DNA of 42,021 nucleotides from Dehalococcoidia bacterium (GCA_002724585.1 PBPE01000086.1:1-42021); one strand, 5' to 3'. Positions 29,379 through 39,038 are shown, counted from the first letter of the stretch. The notes: generated from the sequence alone by a model not told the origin. Program-made: numbers and translations.

Positions 29379-29879
29379 TTACTTCCCGAGTTCACATTTC
29401 AAAAGTTCTAATTGTTCTAAGTGTGCTATCCAATGTCTAGCGAACAGCCCTCTTAGTAGGTTTTCTAAAGACCTTACCTCATCTGTTTCACGTGATAGAT
29501 GATGGCAAATGACTGTAGTTTCTTCCAGTGACTTAAGTGTGGCCTCGGAAACTACTGATTCTATTTGGTCTAGAATAGATATCAAATCAGCTACTCCGTC
29601 CTGTAGAGTGCTCTTTTGTCGCTCTGATGTCACATTAGTCAAATCAGGCGTAAGGTCGAATTCGAGTACACTGTTGGATATCATTCCTTGAAACAGTGCT
29701 CCAAGTCCTCCTGCAGGAGTATCAGACAGATGGTAGATAATCTCCCGAGTAGACCAAGATTCATTTTGGGTGGTCTCGTCCATACAGTTATCCATACCGG
29801 ATAAGACATTTAACATTCTATTGCGGATAGCTATTGTGTTTTCTAGATGAGTTGGTGCTTTCTCCGTCATGATACACAC
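29379..29879 (-). CDS. DinB-like superfamily protein
   Basis: 166 aa; SWSTREIIYHLSDTPAGG and RHWIAHLEQLELLK, His positions compatible with the DinB four-helix metal site. Confidence 0.6.
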   Translation of the reverse strand: MCIMTEKAPTHLENTIAIRNRMLNVLSGMDNCMDETTQNESWSTREIIYHLSDTPAGGLGALFQGMISNSVLEFDLTPDLTNVTSERQKSTLQDGVADLISILDQIESVVSEATLKSLEETTVICHHLSRETDEVRSLENLLRGLFARHWIAHLEQLELLKCELGK

Positions 29880-29881
29880 TC

Positions 29882-30778
29882 CTAAGTGGCGGAATTTGAT
29901 GAAGCTGATAGTAAAGACCCCAATAGCTGGATAATATCTTGTTTCATGTCATTCCTGGCTAAACCAAATTCTAAGCTCGCTCTTAGTAAGCCAAAGGGGG
30001 TTCCTCCGTCGTATCTTACCCCTTCGAATTCATAAGCAAGAATACGTTCAGTGTTTAGTGCCAAGGATAATGCGTCCGTCAGTTGTATTTCGTTTTTGGC
30101 TCCAGTTTTGGTATTACGTAAATCATTGAATATAGTATGAGGCAGGATGTATCTTCCGACTATGCATAAGTTAGATGGCGCTTGGTCCATAGCAGGTTTC
30201 TCTACAAGGGATTCGATTTGGTGGAGATTGTCAGATATGCGATTGCCAGATATTACACCGTATTTATCAACTGATTCCCAAGGTACTGCTTCAACCGCAA
30301 TGACCCCACTGCCGTAGGCATTATAAATGTCTATCATTTGTCTAAGTGCACCTGGTGTGTTTGTGATGATATCGTCTGGCAATACTATGGCAAATGGGTT
30401 GTCGCCGATAGCAGCGTGTGCAGTCAGCACCGCATGGCCTAATCCTAAGGGTTCTTCCTGGACTACATAAGATACTTGGTCTCCAGTCGGTATGTTTTTA
30501 ACTAATTCAATTAACTTGTGTCCATCTGTCGAGGATAAGTGCTTTTCCAATTCAGTATTGTCTCGGAAGTACGACGATATGGATTCTTTTCCCGGTGATA
30601 CGACTAGTATGATTTCCTCTATTCCTGCTTCAATGACTTCTTCAATAACAAATTGCAACATGGGCTTGTCTAGAATGGGGAGCATCTCCTTCGGTACTGC
30701 TTTTGTAACCGGTAAAAATCTGCTTCCGAGGCCTGCTGCTGGTATGATTGCCTTGGTTATTTGTCGATGATTTACCAT
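29882..30778 (-). CDS. galU: UTP-glucose-1-phosphate uridylyltransferase
   Basis: TKAIIPAAGLGSRFLPVTKAVPKEMLPILDKPMLQFVIEEVIEAGI; VLPDDI; LVEKP; GVRYDGGTPFGLLRA. ATG 30778 preferred over track start 30814. Confidence 0.95.
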   Translation of the reverse strand: MVNHRQITKAIIPAAGLGSRFLPVTKAVPKEMLPILDKPMLQFVIEEVIEAGIEEIILVVSPGKESISSYFRDNTELEKHLSSTDGHKLIELVKNIPTGDQVSYVVQEEPLGLGHAVLTAHAAIGDNPFAIVLPDDIITNTPGALRQMIDIYNAYGSGVIAVEAVPWESVDKYGVISGNRISDNLHQIESLVEKPAMDQAPSNLCIVGRYILPHTIFNDLRNTKTGAKNEIQLTDALSLALNTERILAYEFEGVRYDGGTPFGLLRASLEFGLARNDMKQDIIQLLGSLLSASSNSAT

Positions 30779-30807
30779 GACAAAGATTCTAGCATTCCAT
30801 GGTCTAA

Positions 30808-30836
30808 TTGACACCTATATCGACCTAATCTAACAT
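30808..30836 (+). promoter_or_regulatory. Promoter of the SRP RNA gene
   Basis: TTGACA (30808-30813), 17 nt, TAACAT (30831-30836), directly upstream of the SRP RNA. Confidence 0.65.
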
Positions 30837-30843
30837 TAGCTAT

Positions 30844-31068
30844 GAGATCGTGCTAGGCGGGGAGTTAGCGGTGCCCTGTACCCGCAATCCGCTACAGCGG
30901 GGCGTAATCCCCTTCCAGAGGCTCAATGTGATAGACCCCTGTGTCGGTATTGGGGTGTTGACGACCGGGTCCCACGCGGCATAGACTTGTGAACCCCGCC
31001 AGGTCCGGAAGGAAGCAACGGTAAATGAGATCCTATGGGTGCCGTGGGAGTGCCTGGTTTGAGTTCCG
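30844..31068 (+). ncRNA. ffs: Signal recognition particle RNA, bacterial type with Alu-like domain
   Basis: 5' Alu-type segment GTGCTAGGCGGGGAGTTAGCGGTGCCCTGTACCCGCAATCCGCTACAGCGGGGC and S-domain signature GTGAACCCCGCCAGGTCCGGAAGGAAGCAACGGTAA; terminal pairing GCTAGGC with GCCTGGT. Ends approximate. Confidence 0.93.
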
Positions 31069-31154
31069 GTTTTGATACACGTCTATTACACTTAGTCGAA
31101 GAAGGGTGCACGGTCTCTTTTATCCAGAGAGGGTATTTGAATAATAATTCTCAC

Positions 31155-31952
31155 ATGCGGCGTTCGCCTAGGAAATCATTAGGTCAGCATTTCTTGGTGG
31201 ATGGGGCATACCTGAATAGGATAATGAAAGCTGCTCAGATTTCCAGTTCTGATATTATTCTTGAAGTGGGGCCAGGGAGAGGATCACTCACTTCTAGACT
31301 GGTAGATTCAGCTCAGGAAGTTATCTGTATTGAAATAGATCAGGATTTAGCGGGTACACTACCTGAAAAACTTGGAATGCCTTCGAATCTGACTGTAGTA
31401 AATGCTGATGCGAGACAGTTTAATATTGATGCAATTATAAACAGTCAGAAGTATAAGCTTGTTGCTAATTTACCCTATTATGCGGCTACACCGATCATAC
31501 GGAGATTCTTGGAAGATGAAAATCCCCCTCAACTACTAGTTGTGATGGTTCAAAGGGAAGTGGCTAAGGCAATGGTAGCTAAACCCGGGAATATGAGTAT
31601 GTTGTCCGTAGCGACCCAATGTTATGCGGATTCTAGATTGGTGTGTCACGTGCCAGCTAAAGCTTTCAGGCCGCCTCCGTCGGTAGTGTCCTCTGTAGTA
31701 TCACTTGAACCGCGTTCTGAACCATATGTTGCTAGAGAAAAACGGGACACGTTTTTCTCTATAGTTAGGGCGGGGTTTTCCGCGCGCAGGAAACAACTTA
31801 AGAATTCTTTGAGTCATGGTTTGGGTATAGATGCTGGTATTGTTGCGACGTCTTTAGATAAGGCCGACATTGATGGAACACGCCGCGCCGAAACATTAAG
31901 TTTGAGCGAGTGGGTGAATTTGCATCTGATAATGGAGACTACAGTCGAGTGA
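31155..31952 (+). CDS. rsmA: 16S rRNA (adenine1518-N6/1519-N6)-dimethyltransferase
   Basis: RRSPRKSLGQHFLVDGAYLNRIMKAAQ, LEVGPGRGSLTSRL, VANLPYYAATPIIRRFL. ATG 31155 (or TTG 31137 after GAGAGGG) preferred; the track start 31035 lies inside the SRP RNA. Confidence 0.95.
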   Translation: MRRSPRKSLGQHFLVDGAYLNRIMKAAQISSSDIILEVGPGRGSLTSRLVDSAQEVICIEIDQDLAGTLPEKLGMPSNLTVVNADARQFNIDAIINSQKYKLVANLPYYAATPIIRRFLEDENPPQLLVVMVQREVAKAMVAKPGNMSMLSVATQCYADSRLVCHVPAKAFRPPPSVVSSVVSLEPRSEPYVAREKRDTFFSIVRAGFSARRKQLKNSLSHGLGIDAGIVATSLDKADIDGTRRAETLSLSEWVNLHLIMETTVE

Positions 31953-32803
31953 AAATACATGCACCTGGGAAAATAAACCTGAGCCTAGAGATTCTTGCCC
32001 GTAGAAGCGATGATTTTCATGAAATTAAAACCGTTATCCAGCGTATAGATCTATCGGATGTTATCGAAATTGAAGAATGTCCTCAGTTGATTGTGGAGTG
32101 CGATGACCAAAGTATATGTGATGATATCAATTTGGTTAGGAGAGTTGCTGATAAATTATTAGACCACACTGGGTGCGGTCTGGGGGCATATATTAGATTG
32201 CAGAAACATATTCCCGTGGGTTTTGGTCTGGGAGGCGGAAGTAGTGATGCTGCAGCGACTATCAAGGCATTAAACAAATTATGGGATCTAAATCTGTCAT
32301 CGGGAGTTTTGGCAGATATAGGCGCTAGTGTGGGTTCTGACATACCGGCTCTATTGTGTGAAACCACAGTTTTGGGTGAAGGTAGAGGAGAATTAATATC
32401 GAGGGCACCAGGGCTAGATGGTACGCCTATCATACTTATATTTCCTAAACTTACGATGGCTAACAAGACAAAGCAGATGTATGGAAAGATTAGGCCTGAT
32501 CATTACACTGATGGGACGGTAACGGACAGACTGATACATAATCTGCGGAACGAGTTGATTGTTGAGGCCGACATGTTTAATGGCTTTGAAACAGTTGCCT
32601 TTGAAACCTTTGATGGTCTCCAAATTTTGAAAGATTCTGTCGAGGGAAAAACAGGCTTATCGCTACATCTTTGCGGTTCAGGGCCTGCAATGTTTGCTAT
32701 TGACAAGCCAACTGGTATATATACAGAGGTTAGCGAAATTTGCTCATTCTATGAGGCTGAGACCAAACTAGTACATGCTATAATTTCAAGTCAAATGTAC
32801 TAA
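31949..32803 (+). CDS. ispE: 4-diphosphocytidyl-2-C-methyl-D-erythritol kinase
   Basis: HAPGKINLSLEILARRSDDFHEIKTVIQRI and VGFGLGGGSSDAAATIKAL; GTG 31949 overlaps the rsmA stop (GTGA). Confidence 0.94.
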   Translation: MKIHAPGKINLSLEILARRSDDFHEIKTVIQRIDLSDVIEIEECPQLIVECDDQSICDDINLVRRVADKLLDHTGCGLGAYIRLQKHIPVGFGLGGGSSDAAATIKALNKLWDLNLSSGVLADIGASVGSDIPALLCETTVLGEGRGELISRAPGLDGTPIILIFPKLTMANKTKQMYGKIRPDHYTDGTVTDRLIHNLRNELIVEADMFNGFETVAFETFDGLQILKDSVEGKTGLSLHLCGSGPAMFAIDKPTGIYTEVSEICSFYEAETKLVHAIISSQMY

Positions 32804-32838
32804 TAATTACATATGAGAAAGTTTAGGCGAGATGCATT

Positions 32839-33726
32839 ATGAATGTTTTGGGAACCATTTCGATACCATTTGATCCATATATAATTGGCCTGGGGCCATT
32901 CCTATTCTCGTGGCACGGATTTTTTACGGTTGTTGGTGTGGCTGTGGCTGTTTACTTGGTCCATAAATTTGGGACAAGGCAAGGCCTGAGCTCAGATGCA
33001 ATACTATCTATAGCAATGTGGTGCATCATTGGTGGCATAGTCGGAGCTCGTATATTACATGTAGTGGACTTTTGGAACAGCGGAGGAGTCTGTGGAAAGG
33101 CTTTTACTGGTTATGGAGACTGCCCCTTAACGATATTTATGGTTTGGAAGGGCGGTATAGCGATTCTCGGTGCGGTATTGGGAGGATTTGCGGGTGGATC
33201 AGGCTATATTATGGTCAGAAATTCGGATTGGTTTCTAGCGATATGGGATAAGTGTTTCAAATTCTTGGGAAAGCCTCAGACAATACAGTTGCCCCACATT
33301 GGTAGTTTCGCTGACCTTGTAGCTCCGTGTCTTCTTCTCGGTATGGCGATTGGTAGAATTGGAGACGTTATAAATGGTGAGCATTTTGCGAGATTTACTA
33401 CGTTACCCTGGGGTGTGGTCTATACTCATCCGGACAGCCCTGCCATAAATCGGCCTGCGAGTCATCCAGCTGTCGCCTATGAATTAATATTCGATCTGAT
33501 CATAGTAGTTGTTTTGTGGTTTGCTAAAGATAAGCTGAGACCGGATGGTATGGTATTCGCGCTGGCGCTGAGTTTATACGCACTAGGAAGATTCTTTATA
33601 AGCTTCCTCAGAATAGAGGCAAATACGTACTTTGGTTTGAACGAAGCGCAGATTGTGTGTTTGGCAATTCTAATAGTTACTGTGCCGTTATTAGTTTACA
33701 AGGCTAGTTTGGTAAGGCGTTCGTGA
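32839..33726 (+). CDS. lgt: Prolipoprotein diacylglyceryl transferase
   Basis: 295 aa membrane protein; SWHGFFTVVGV, GGIVGARILHVV, MAIGRIGDVINGEHFAR, HPAVAYELIFDL. Confidence 0.93.
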   Translation: MNVLGTISIPFDPYIIGLGPFLFSWHGFFTVVGVAVAVYLVHKFGTRQGLSSDAILSIAMWCIIGGIVGARILHVVDFWNSGGVCGKAFTGYGDCPLTIFMVWKGGIAILGAVLGGFAGGSGYIMVRNSDWFLAIWDKCFKFLGKPQTIQLPHIGSFADLVAPCLLLGMAIGRIGDVINGEHFARFTTLPWGVVYTHPDSPAINRPASHPAVAYELIFDLIIVVVLWFAKDKLRPDGMVFALALSLYALGRFFISFLRIEANTYFGLNEAQIVCLAILIVTVPLLVYKASLVRRS

Positions 33727-33743
33727 TCTTGATCAAGATTGGG

Positions 33744-34991
33744 TTATATAGTCGGGTTAGTAAATACTAGAACGGAGTTGTGTCCTCCAAATCCGAAAGA
33801 ATTACTAACACAGACGTTGATTTCTAGCTCCTTGGATTTTAGGGGAGTGTAGTTGAGATCACAGTCATCGTCTGATTCATGGAGGTTTGCCGTGGGCGGG
33901 ATAATTCCATTTTGTATGGCCATGATGCATACACAAGCTTCTAGCGCTCCACCAGCCCCCAATAGATGGCCAGTCATGGATTTTGTAGAGCTTATTCTGA
34001 CTCGATAGGCGTCCTCGCCGAGAGCTAGTTTGATGGCTTTGGTCTCTTGTCTGTCGTTCAGAGGAGTAGATGTTCCATGTGCGTTCAAATAATCTATATC
34101 TGCTGGGCAAATCTGTGCGGCACTCATTGCCATTTTTACTGCATTAGAAGCACTTAGTCCTGTGGGGTTTGGTTCGGTTAAATGGTGAGCATCTGATGTT
34201 GCTCCATAACCAGCCAAGACTGCAAGTGGTTTGATGCCGCGGCTAGTCGCATGCTCGGCGCTTTCTAACACTAGCATTGCTGATCCCTCGGCCATGACGA
34301 AGCCATCTCGATCTTTATCGAAAGGTCTGCTTGCTTTATGTGGATCATCATTGAACCTAGATAAGGCTTTGCAGGCATTGAAACCGGCTACCGCAATCGG
34401 GGTGATTGGAGCTTCACTTCCGCCTGCTATAACTACATCGGCTTGCCCTCTACGTATCATTTCCCAGCCTTGTCCAAGTGCATCTGCCCCGCTAGAACAT
34501 GATGATACTGTGCAAAAATTAGCTCCCATGGCCCCAGTGGCCATTGACACTTGGGCAGATGCCATGTCTCCTAGCATCATCGGTATTAGGAAAGGAGTAA
34601 CCCTTCGAGGGCCTCTCTCAGCTAAAATCTCTTGTTGTTGTGATAGAGTAACTATGCCACCAATGCCGCTGCCTACTACTACTCCTGTCCTAAAAGGGTC
34701 TAATGATGAAACTTCGAGGTTAGCTTGTTGGCAGGCTTCCTTCGCTGCAGCCACAGCGAATTGAGCGAATCGATCCATTCGTCGAGCATCTTTGCGATCC
34801 ATATAATTCTCTGGATCGAAGCCCTTAACTTCCCCTGCAAATGTGGTTTCAAAGCCGGTAGTGTCAAAAGCGGTTATGAAGTCTATCCCTGATTGCCCAG
34901 CGATAAGCTGTCGCCAACTGGAATCAATATCCAGTCCAACAGGGCTTATCGCCCCAATGCCAGTTATAACTACAGGTTGGGTTTGATTCAT
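33744..34991 (-). CDS. fabF: Beta-ketoacyl-ACP synthase II (FabF-like)
   Basis: VVITGIGAISPVGLDI; active site Cys (TVSSCSSGADALG), His (NAHGTSTPLND), His (KSMTGHLLGAGGALEA). Confidence 0.94.
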   Translation of the reverse strand: MNQTQPVVITGIGAISPVGLDIDSSWRQLIAGQSGIDFITAFDTTGFETTFAGEVKGFDPENYMDRKDARRMDRFAQFAVAAAKEACQQANLEVSSLDPFRTGVVVGSGIGGIVTLSQQQEILAERGPRRVTPFLIPMMLGDMASAQVSMATGAMGANFCTVSSCSSGADALGQGWEMIRRGQADVVIAGGSEAPITPIAVAGFNACKALSRFNDDPHKASRPFDKDRDGFVMAEGSAMLVLESAEHATSRGIKPLAVLAGYGATSDAHHLTEPNPTGLSASNAVKMAMSAAQICPADIDYLNAHGTSTPLNDRQETKAIKLALGEDAYRVRISSTKSMTGHLLGAGGALEACVCIMAIQNGIIPPTANLHESDDDCDLNYTPLKSKELEINVCVSNSFGFGGHNSVLVFTNPTI

Positions 34992-35018
34992 ACGTTATTT
35001 AGCTCAGAAACTCAACCG

Positions 35019-36809
35019 TCATGATGTTGGATTTGTCTTAGTCGGCGTGTCATAGACCTGGTTTAACAGGTCTGACAAAGTCGAAATACTGTCCGTAACT
35101 TTGCAGGCTATATTTTGTCGGTCTAAAGTTGCTGGATCTGCCAGGCTGGATAAATCCTCAGCCAGTTCGTGGACCTGTATGCCTATCGTATCAGACAGTT
35201 CTTTTGGACTGTTAGCTAGCGGTTGCGATACTGATCGTAGAGTTTCAGTAAGATCTGCTATCCTAGATGATACGGAGTAGCCCAGTTCTTTGCCTACAGT
35301 GCTCATAGGATCAGACCAAAGCTTTAGAGTTTCAGTGGCTTCAGCTATCCTAGAGCTAATTGTGTCTCCTAGATCTTTACCGCTTGCTGCTAGTCTCATA
35401 CGGTATGACCGTAGAATACGGAATATCCTGCCATATAGAGTGTCGATAGATGTTAATCGCGCAGTATATTTGTCAAATATTTCACGGCTTTCATCCATGC
35501 TCCATCGTTCGTCATGATGGACAAATTGCCTACCCGTATACAGATGATAAGGGCGTATTTCACCCTCTTCAAGCAGCTCTCCATTTTCATTCAAGGGTTT
35601 TAAATCTGTCCAGTTGGATGTAGCCGGTAGAGGAGTGAGTAGATTAGCCGTTTGATACCGACTGTTTTGTGTGACCCATTCTGCGAGATTCATAATGGAT
35701 TCTTCGGTATCATAGGGCAGTCCGATGATGGTCATGGCCACAACGGAAAATCCCATCCCATTTAGAGTGGTTAGATCTCTTTCCATTTGGCCCGGCTCTT
35801 GACGTTTACCTACTGCGAGTAGATTCTGGGCGTTATTTGATTCAACTCCCAGATATAACATTTTTATATTTGCATCGTACATAGACTGGGCCAAATCGGG
35901 ATCTTGCCCGATTTCCGCTCTAGCCTGACATATCAGGTTCATGTTATCCGTGTGACCGTGCCAGTTTTTTAGGCGTTCTAGCCGCTCATTACGGAACTTG
36001 ACGGCTCTCAGCGGCGGGGGGTGTAGATCATCCGATATGAACACGTTAAATTTACCGTTTCGACCTGAGTGTATTAGACCGTCCGATGCCAGTTGCTCTA
36101 GTTGGTGTAGGCGCTTGAGTTCCGTGTCCCTATTGATCAGGCGATACCCCAGGAATTGTTGTATAACCTGACAATAAGAGCAGTTCTCAGTACAACCTCT
36201 GACGGTTTCTAAAACTCCGCCTGCCATAGGATTATCAGGGCTTAGGTCTTTAATAGATAAATAGTCAGGCAATTCTACGAAATCAGGTGCTACCAGGCCA
36301 ACGCGCTTAGTTTGGATTACATTACCGTCCCTCATGTAGCTTATGCCAGATATATTTTCTAGATAGGAGTCCAGCATATCCGAACTCTTGTACTCTATTA
36401 GAACATCGCACAATTGGCCAATTATGTCTTCGCCTTCCCTGTTCACTATTACATCAAACTTCCCTAATCGGATAGCTTCCTCAGGTAGCGGGCTCATTTG
36501 CGGGCCACCACCAATGGTTATCAAGTCAGGATGATATTCTTTGGCTAACGCCGCTAGCTGGTACGCCCGCGGAGCCTCATTAATTAGCGCAGTGACGAGT
36601 AATATATCGACACCCTGCAAGTCTTTATCTGGATCGATTAGGCCCACTCTATCCTCAAACCAGATCTGTCGCTCGTATTGATATTGACCATCCCACTGTC
36701 CTAGAGCGCCCGAAAGAAAAAGCATCCCTTGTCTTGGTATGGCTATGTATTCGAAGTTACCACCAGCTGAAGCCGGTTGGATCAAAACTACTTTTCTTGC
36801 TTGTGACAT
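35019..36809 (-). CDS. B12-binding-domain-type radical SAM protein with C-terminal repeat extension
   Basis: Rossmann-like N-domain (LITIGGGPQMSPLPEEAIRLGKFDVIVNREGEDII) followed by the radical SAM CxxxCxxC cluster (VRGCTENCSYCQVIQQFLGYR) and LICQARAEIGQDPDL...YLGVES. Confidence 0.88.
   Translation of the reverse strand: MSQARKVVLIQPASAGGNFEYIAIPRQGMLFLSGALGQWDGQYQYERQIWFEDRVGLIDPDKDLQGVDILLVTALINEAPRAYQLAALAKEYHPDLITIGGGPQMSPLPEEAIRLGKFDVIVNREGEDIIGQLCDVLIEYKSSDMLDSYLENISGISYMRDGNVIQTKRVGLVAPDFVELPDYLSIKDLSPDNPMAGGVLETVRGCTENCSYCQVIQQFLGYRLINRDTELKRLHQLEQLASDGLIHSGRNGKFNVFISDDLHPPPLRAVKFRNERLERLKNWHGHTDNMNLICQARAEIGQDPDLAQSMYDANIKMLYLGVESNNAQNLLAVGKRQEPGQMERDLTTLNGMGFSVVAMTIIGLPYDTEESIMNLAEWVTQNSRYQTANLLTPLPATSNWTDLKPLNENGELLEEGEIRPYHLYTGRQFVHHDERWSMDESREIFDKYTARLTSIDTLYGRIFRILRSYRMRLAASGKDLGDTISSRIAEATETLKLWSDPMSTVGKELGYSVSSRIADLTETLRSVSQPLANSPKELSDTIGIQVHELAEDLSSLADPATLDRQNIACKVTDSISTLSDLLNQVYDTPTKTNPTS
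35121..35381 (-). repeat. Three tandem 29-aa repeats coded in the C-terminus of the radical SAM gene
   Basis: GKDLGDTISSRIAEATETLKLWSDPMSTV / GKELGYSVSSRIADLTETLRSVSQPLANS / PKELSDTIGIQVHELAEDLSSLADPATLD, back to back, 87 nt each. Confidence 0.85.
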
Positions 36810-36937
36810 GCATTGCCTCTTTAGATTGAGTTTATGCCTGATTGAAACATTACACGGACTTTAGTGTTGGATTATACACTAAAGGTTTACATAAACGGAA
36901 TACAAACTAAGCCTAGTTATTTCAGTTTAATTGCCAT

Positions 36938-37978
36938 TCAGGATCGAATTGTGTCTCCAGGGTATAGGTCTTTTAATCCGGGTATTATTTCATTTGCTAT
37001 AGTCTCTATGTGGCGTGCCCGGTCATCGCTTGGTGCTGCCACACTGAATATTATATGTCTAGCGCCTGCTTCTACGTATTGACTGAGCCTTTCTATGCAT
37101 GTTTTAGGTGGTCCAAGTATGCAGTAGTTCTTTACTATATCTATAAAATCTCCCCCATATAGGTAGCGTCCTCCTAGGGCTTCTGCTGCAACGCGAGCGG
37201 ATTCTTCTACAGTAGGATATATTGAAATATAAGGAAAAAAGCCCCATTGGAATTGATCAAGTGACTTGGATTCATGGGAAGCTATGTTATTGATCTTATG
37301 TACACTGTCGGCGTAGCGTTCGGGACTATAGAAGTATGGTAACCATCCATCCCCGTATTTTACTGCCCGTTTCATAGCAGCGTCGCGTCTACCTGCTACC
37401 CATATGGGAGGCTTAGGTGTCTGAAACGGTGTAGGGTTTATCGCAACACTGTTTAAATCAAAGAAATCGCTCTGATGTGTTACGGTGTCACCATTCCATA
37501 ATTTCCGAAGTAGTAACAAGCATTCGTTAGTTATCCGACCCCGGGATTTAACGTCGATGCCTGCAGCTTCATATTCTGCAGGAAATTCTCCTCCCACCCC
37601 TATGCCTAGAGTTAGGCGTCCGGATGAAGCTATATCGAGTGTAGTAGTAAGCTTGGCTAACATTAGTGGATGGTAAAACGGTGTTAACAGTATTGATGTT
37701 AATAGTCTGATGTTTTCGGTGGCACCAGCCGCGACAGCCAATAGTGGTAAGGTAGCATGTGTAACTCCTGGAGGCTGCCCTCTCATGAAATGCTCTCCTG
37801 CCGCAATGTATTCGAATGCAAGATCTTCTAACCATCTAGCTTCTGCGATAATCTCGGATGCTCCCAACACAGTACTAGATCCGAAATGTAGGTGAACGCT
37901 TTTTGTATCTATGGTATGCCCCCTCTCAGCACTTATCGGAATTGTCTCTATGCTAATATTACACTGACAGCTTATCAA
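36938..37978 (-). CDS. LLM-class (luciferase-like) flavin/F420-dependent oxidoreductase
   Basis: RLTLGIGVGGEFPAEYEAAGIDVKSRGRITNECLLLLRKLW; PKPPIWVAGRRDAAMKRAVKYGDGWLPY. Start codon uncertain. Confidence 0.9.
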   Translation of the reverse strand: MISCQCNISIETIPISAERGHTIDTKSVHLHFGSSTVLGASEIIAEARWLEDLAFEYIAAGEHFMRGQPPGVTHATLPLLAVAAGATENIRLLTSILLTPFYHPLMLAKLTTTLDIASSGRLTLGIGVGGEFPAEYEAAGIDVKSRGRITNECLLLLRKLWNGDTVTHQSDFFDLNSVAINPTPFQTPKPPIWVAGRRDAAMKRAVKYGDGWLPYFYSPERYADSVHKINNIASHESKSLDQFQWGFFPYISIYPTVEESARVAAEALGGRYLYGGDFIDIVKNYCILGPPKTCIERLSQYVEAGARHIIFSVAAPSDDRARHIETIANEIIPGLKDLYPGDTIRS

Positions 37979-38066
37979 CCCAGTGATCTATAGTAATTAG
38001 TCGGAATTGGGGTGCTAGGTAGCAAATATGCGGATGCGCCAAAATAACATTTAGGCGGCCAAATAA

Positions 38067-39038
38067 ATGGTTGTTTTAGTAGCTGGTGCTACAGGTTTTA
38101 TAGGACGCAGTGTAGTTAATGAACTACTACTGCATAACTATACTGTTCGATGTTTAGTTCATACGCCGGGGTCGGAGCGAGTGTTTCCTGATAGGGCGGT
38201 GGAAATCTATTATGGCGATCTTAGAAACAAGGATTCACTTAAAAGCGCATGTCGCGGTGTTGAATTTGTGATTAATCTAGTGTCTGCGATTAGTCTACCG
38301 CGGGCATCTGATATGTTATCTATCAACATAGAGGGGGTAGCTAATTTAGTTTCTACCATAGAAAACGAGCATTCGGTTAAGAGGCTTGTGCACGTCAGTG
38401 TATTGGGTGCCAATGACAATCCGAGGGAAAGGTATTTTTTCGCTAAATGGAGAGGTGAGCAAGAAATAAAGAGAACCAACGTTCCCTATACGATTATCCG
38501 GCCGTCAGTAATAATAGGGGCATCAGATAGGTTTTCAAACGTATTTGCAGGCTTAGTAAGGCGATTTCCCGTGATACCAGTGTTTGGCCACGGTAGGAAC
38601 AGAGTCCAACCGATGGCCGTAGACGATTTTGCATATTGTATTGTTGCGAGTCTGAACCGTCAGGATCTGCAGAACACTACTATTGAGCTTGGAGGAGATC
38701 TCCAACTGAGCATAAATGAAATCATTGATTCCATATGTTCTACGATGAATAGGAGACGCATAAAGATGCATTTTCCGTTATGGATGTCCAGGCTGTTTTG
38801 CCCATTAATGAATCTGTTAATGGCTAAACCTATATTAAATACAGAATTGGCAAAACTGTTGTCCATACGTAACGTAACTGATACAGACGTAGCAAAGTCT
38901 GTTTTTGGGATTACCCCAAGAGGTTTTTCAGAAGGTATAGATTACTTAACACAGATTGATGTGGCGACTTCTACTAATTTACCTTCCCGTAACGTTTCTA
39001 ATAAGCGTAAGTCTCCTAGTAATGAGGGGGGAGAGTGA
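38067..39038 (+). CDS. NAD(P)-dependent SDR/epimerase, NDUFA9-like atypical SDR
   Basis: VLVAGATGFIGRSVVNELLLHNYTVRCLVHTPGS; YFFAKWRGEQEIKRTNVPYTIIRPSVIIGASD. Confidence 0.87.
   Translation: MVVLVAGATGFIGRSVVNELLLHNYTVRCLVHTPGSERVFPDRAVEIYYGDLRNKDSLKSACRGVEFVINLVSAISLPRASDMLSINIEGVANLVSTIENEHSVKRLVHVSVLGANDNPRERYFFAKWRGEQEIKRTNVPYTIIRPSVIIGASDRFSNVFAGLVRRFPVIPVFGHGRNRVQPMAVDDFAYCIVASLNRQDLQNTTIELGGDLQLSINEIIDSICSTMNRRRIKMHFPLWMSRLFCPLMNLLMAKPILNTELAKLLSIRNVTDTDVAKSVFGITPRGFSEGIDYLTQIDVATSTNLPSRNVSNKRKSPSNEGGE

Noticed and set aside
30923-31111. Minus-strand 62-aa ORF over the SRP RNA
   Set aside because: Antisense to a structured RNA with no coding evidence.
31035-31154. N-terminal extension of the rsmA ORF (MGAVGVPGLSSGFDTRLLHLVEEG...)
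   Set aside because: It overlaps the 3' part of the SRP RNA; standard RsmA homology starts at RRSPRKSLGQHFL after better-placed starts.
33726-33739. Perfect palindrome ATCTTGATCAAGAT between convergent lgt and fabF
   Set aside because: Short, low GC and without T-tracts; too weak to call as a terminator or operator.
34231-34764. 177-aa plus-strand ORF antisense to fabF
   Set aside because: Shadow ORF of a conserved FabF frame; no family-like motifs.
36859-36884. Inverted repeat CTTTAGTGT/ACACTAAAG in the gap between the radical SAM and LLM genes
   Set aside because: Nine-bp AT-rich hairpin without a U-tract on either strand; could be a weak terminator but not supportable.
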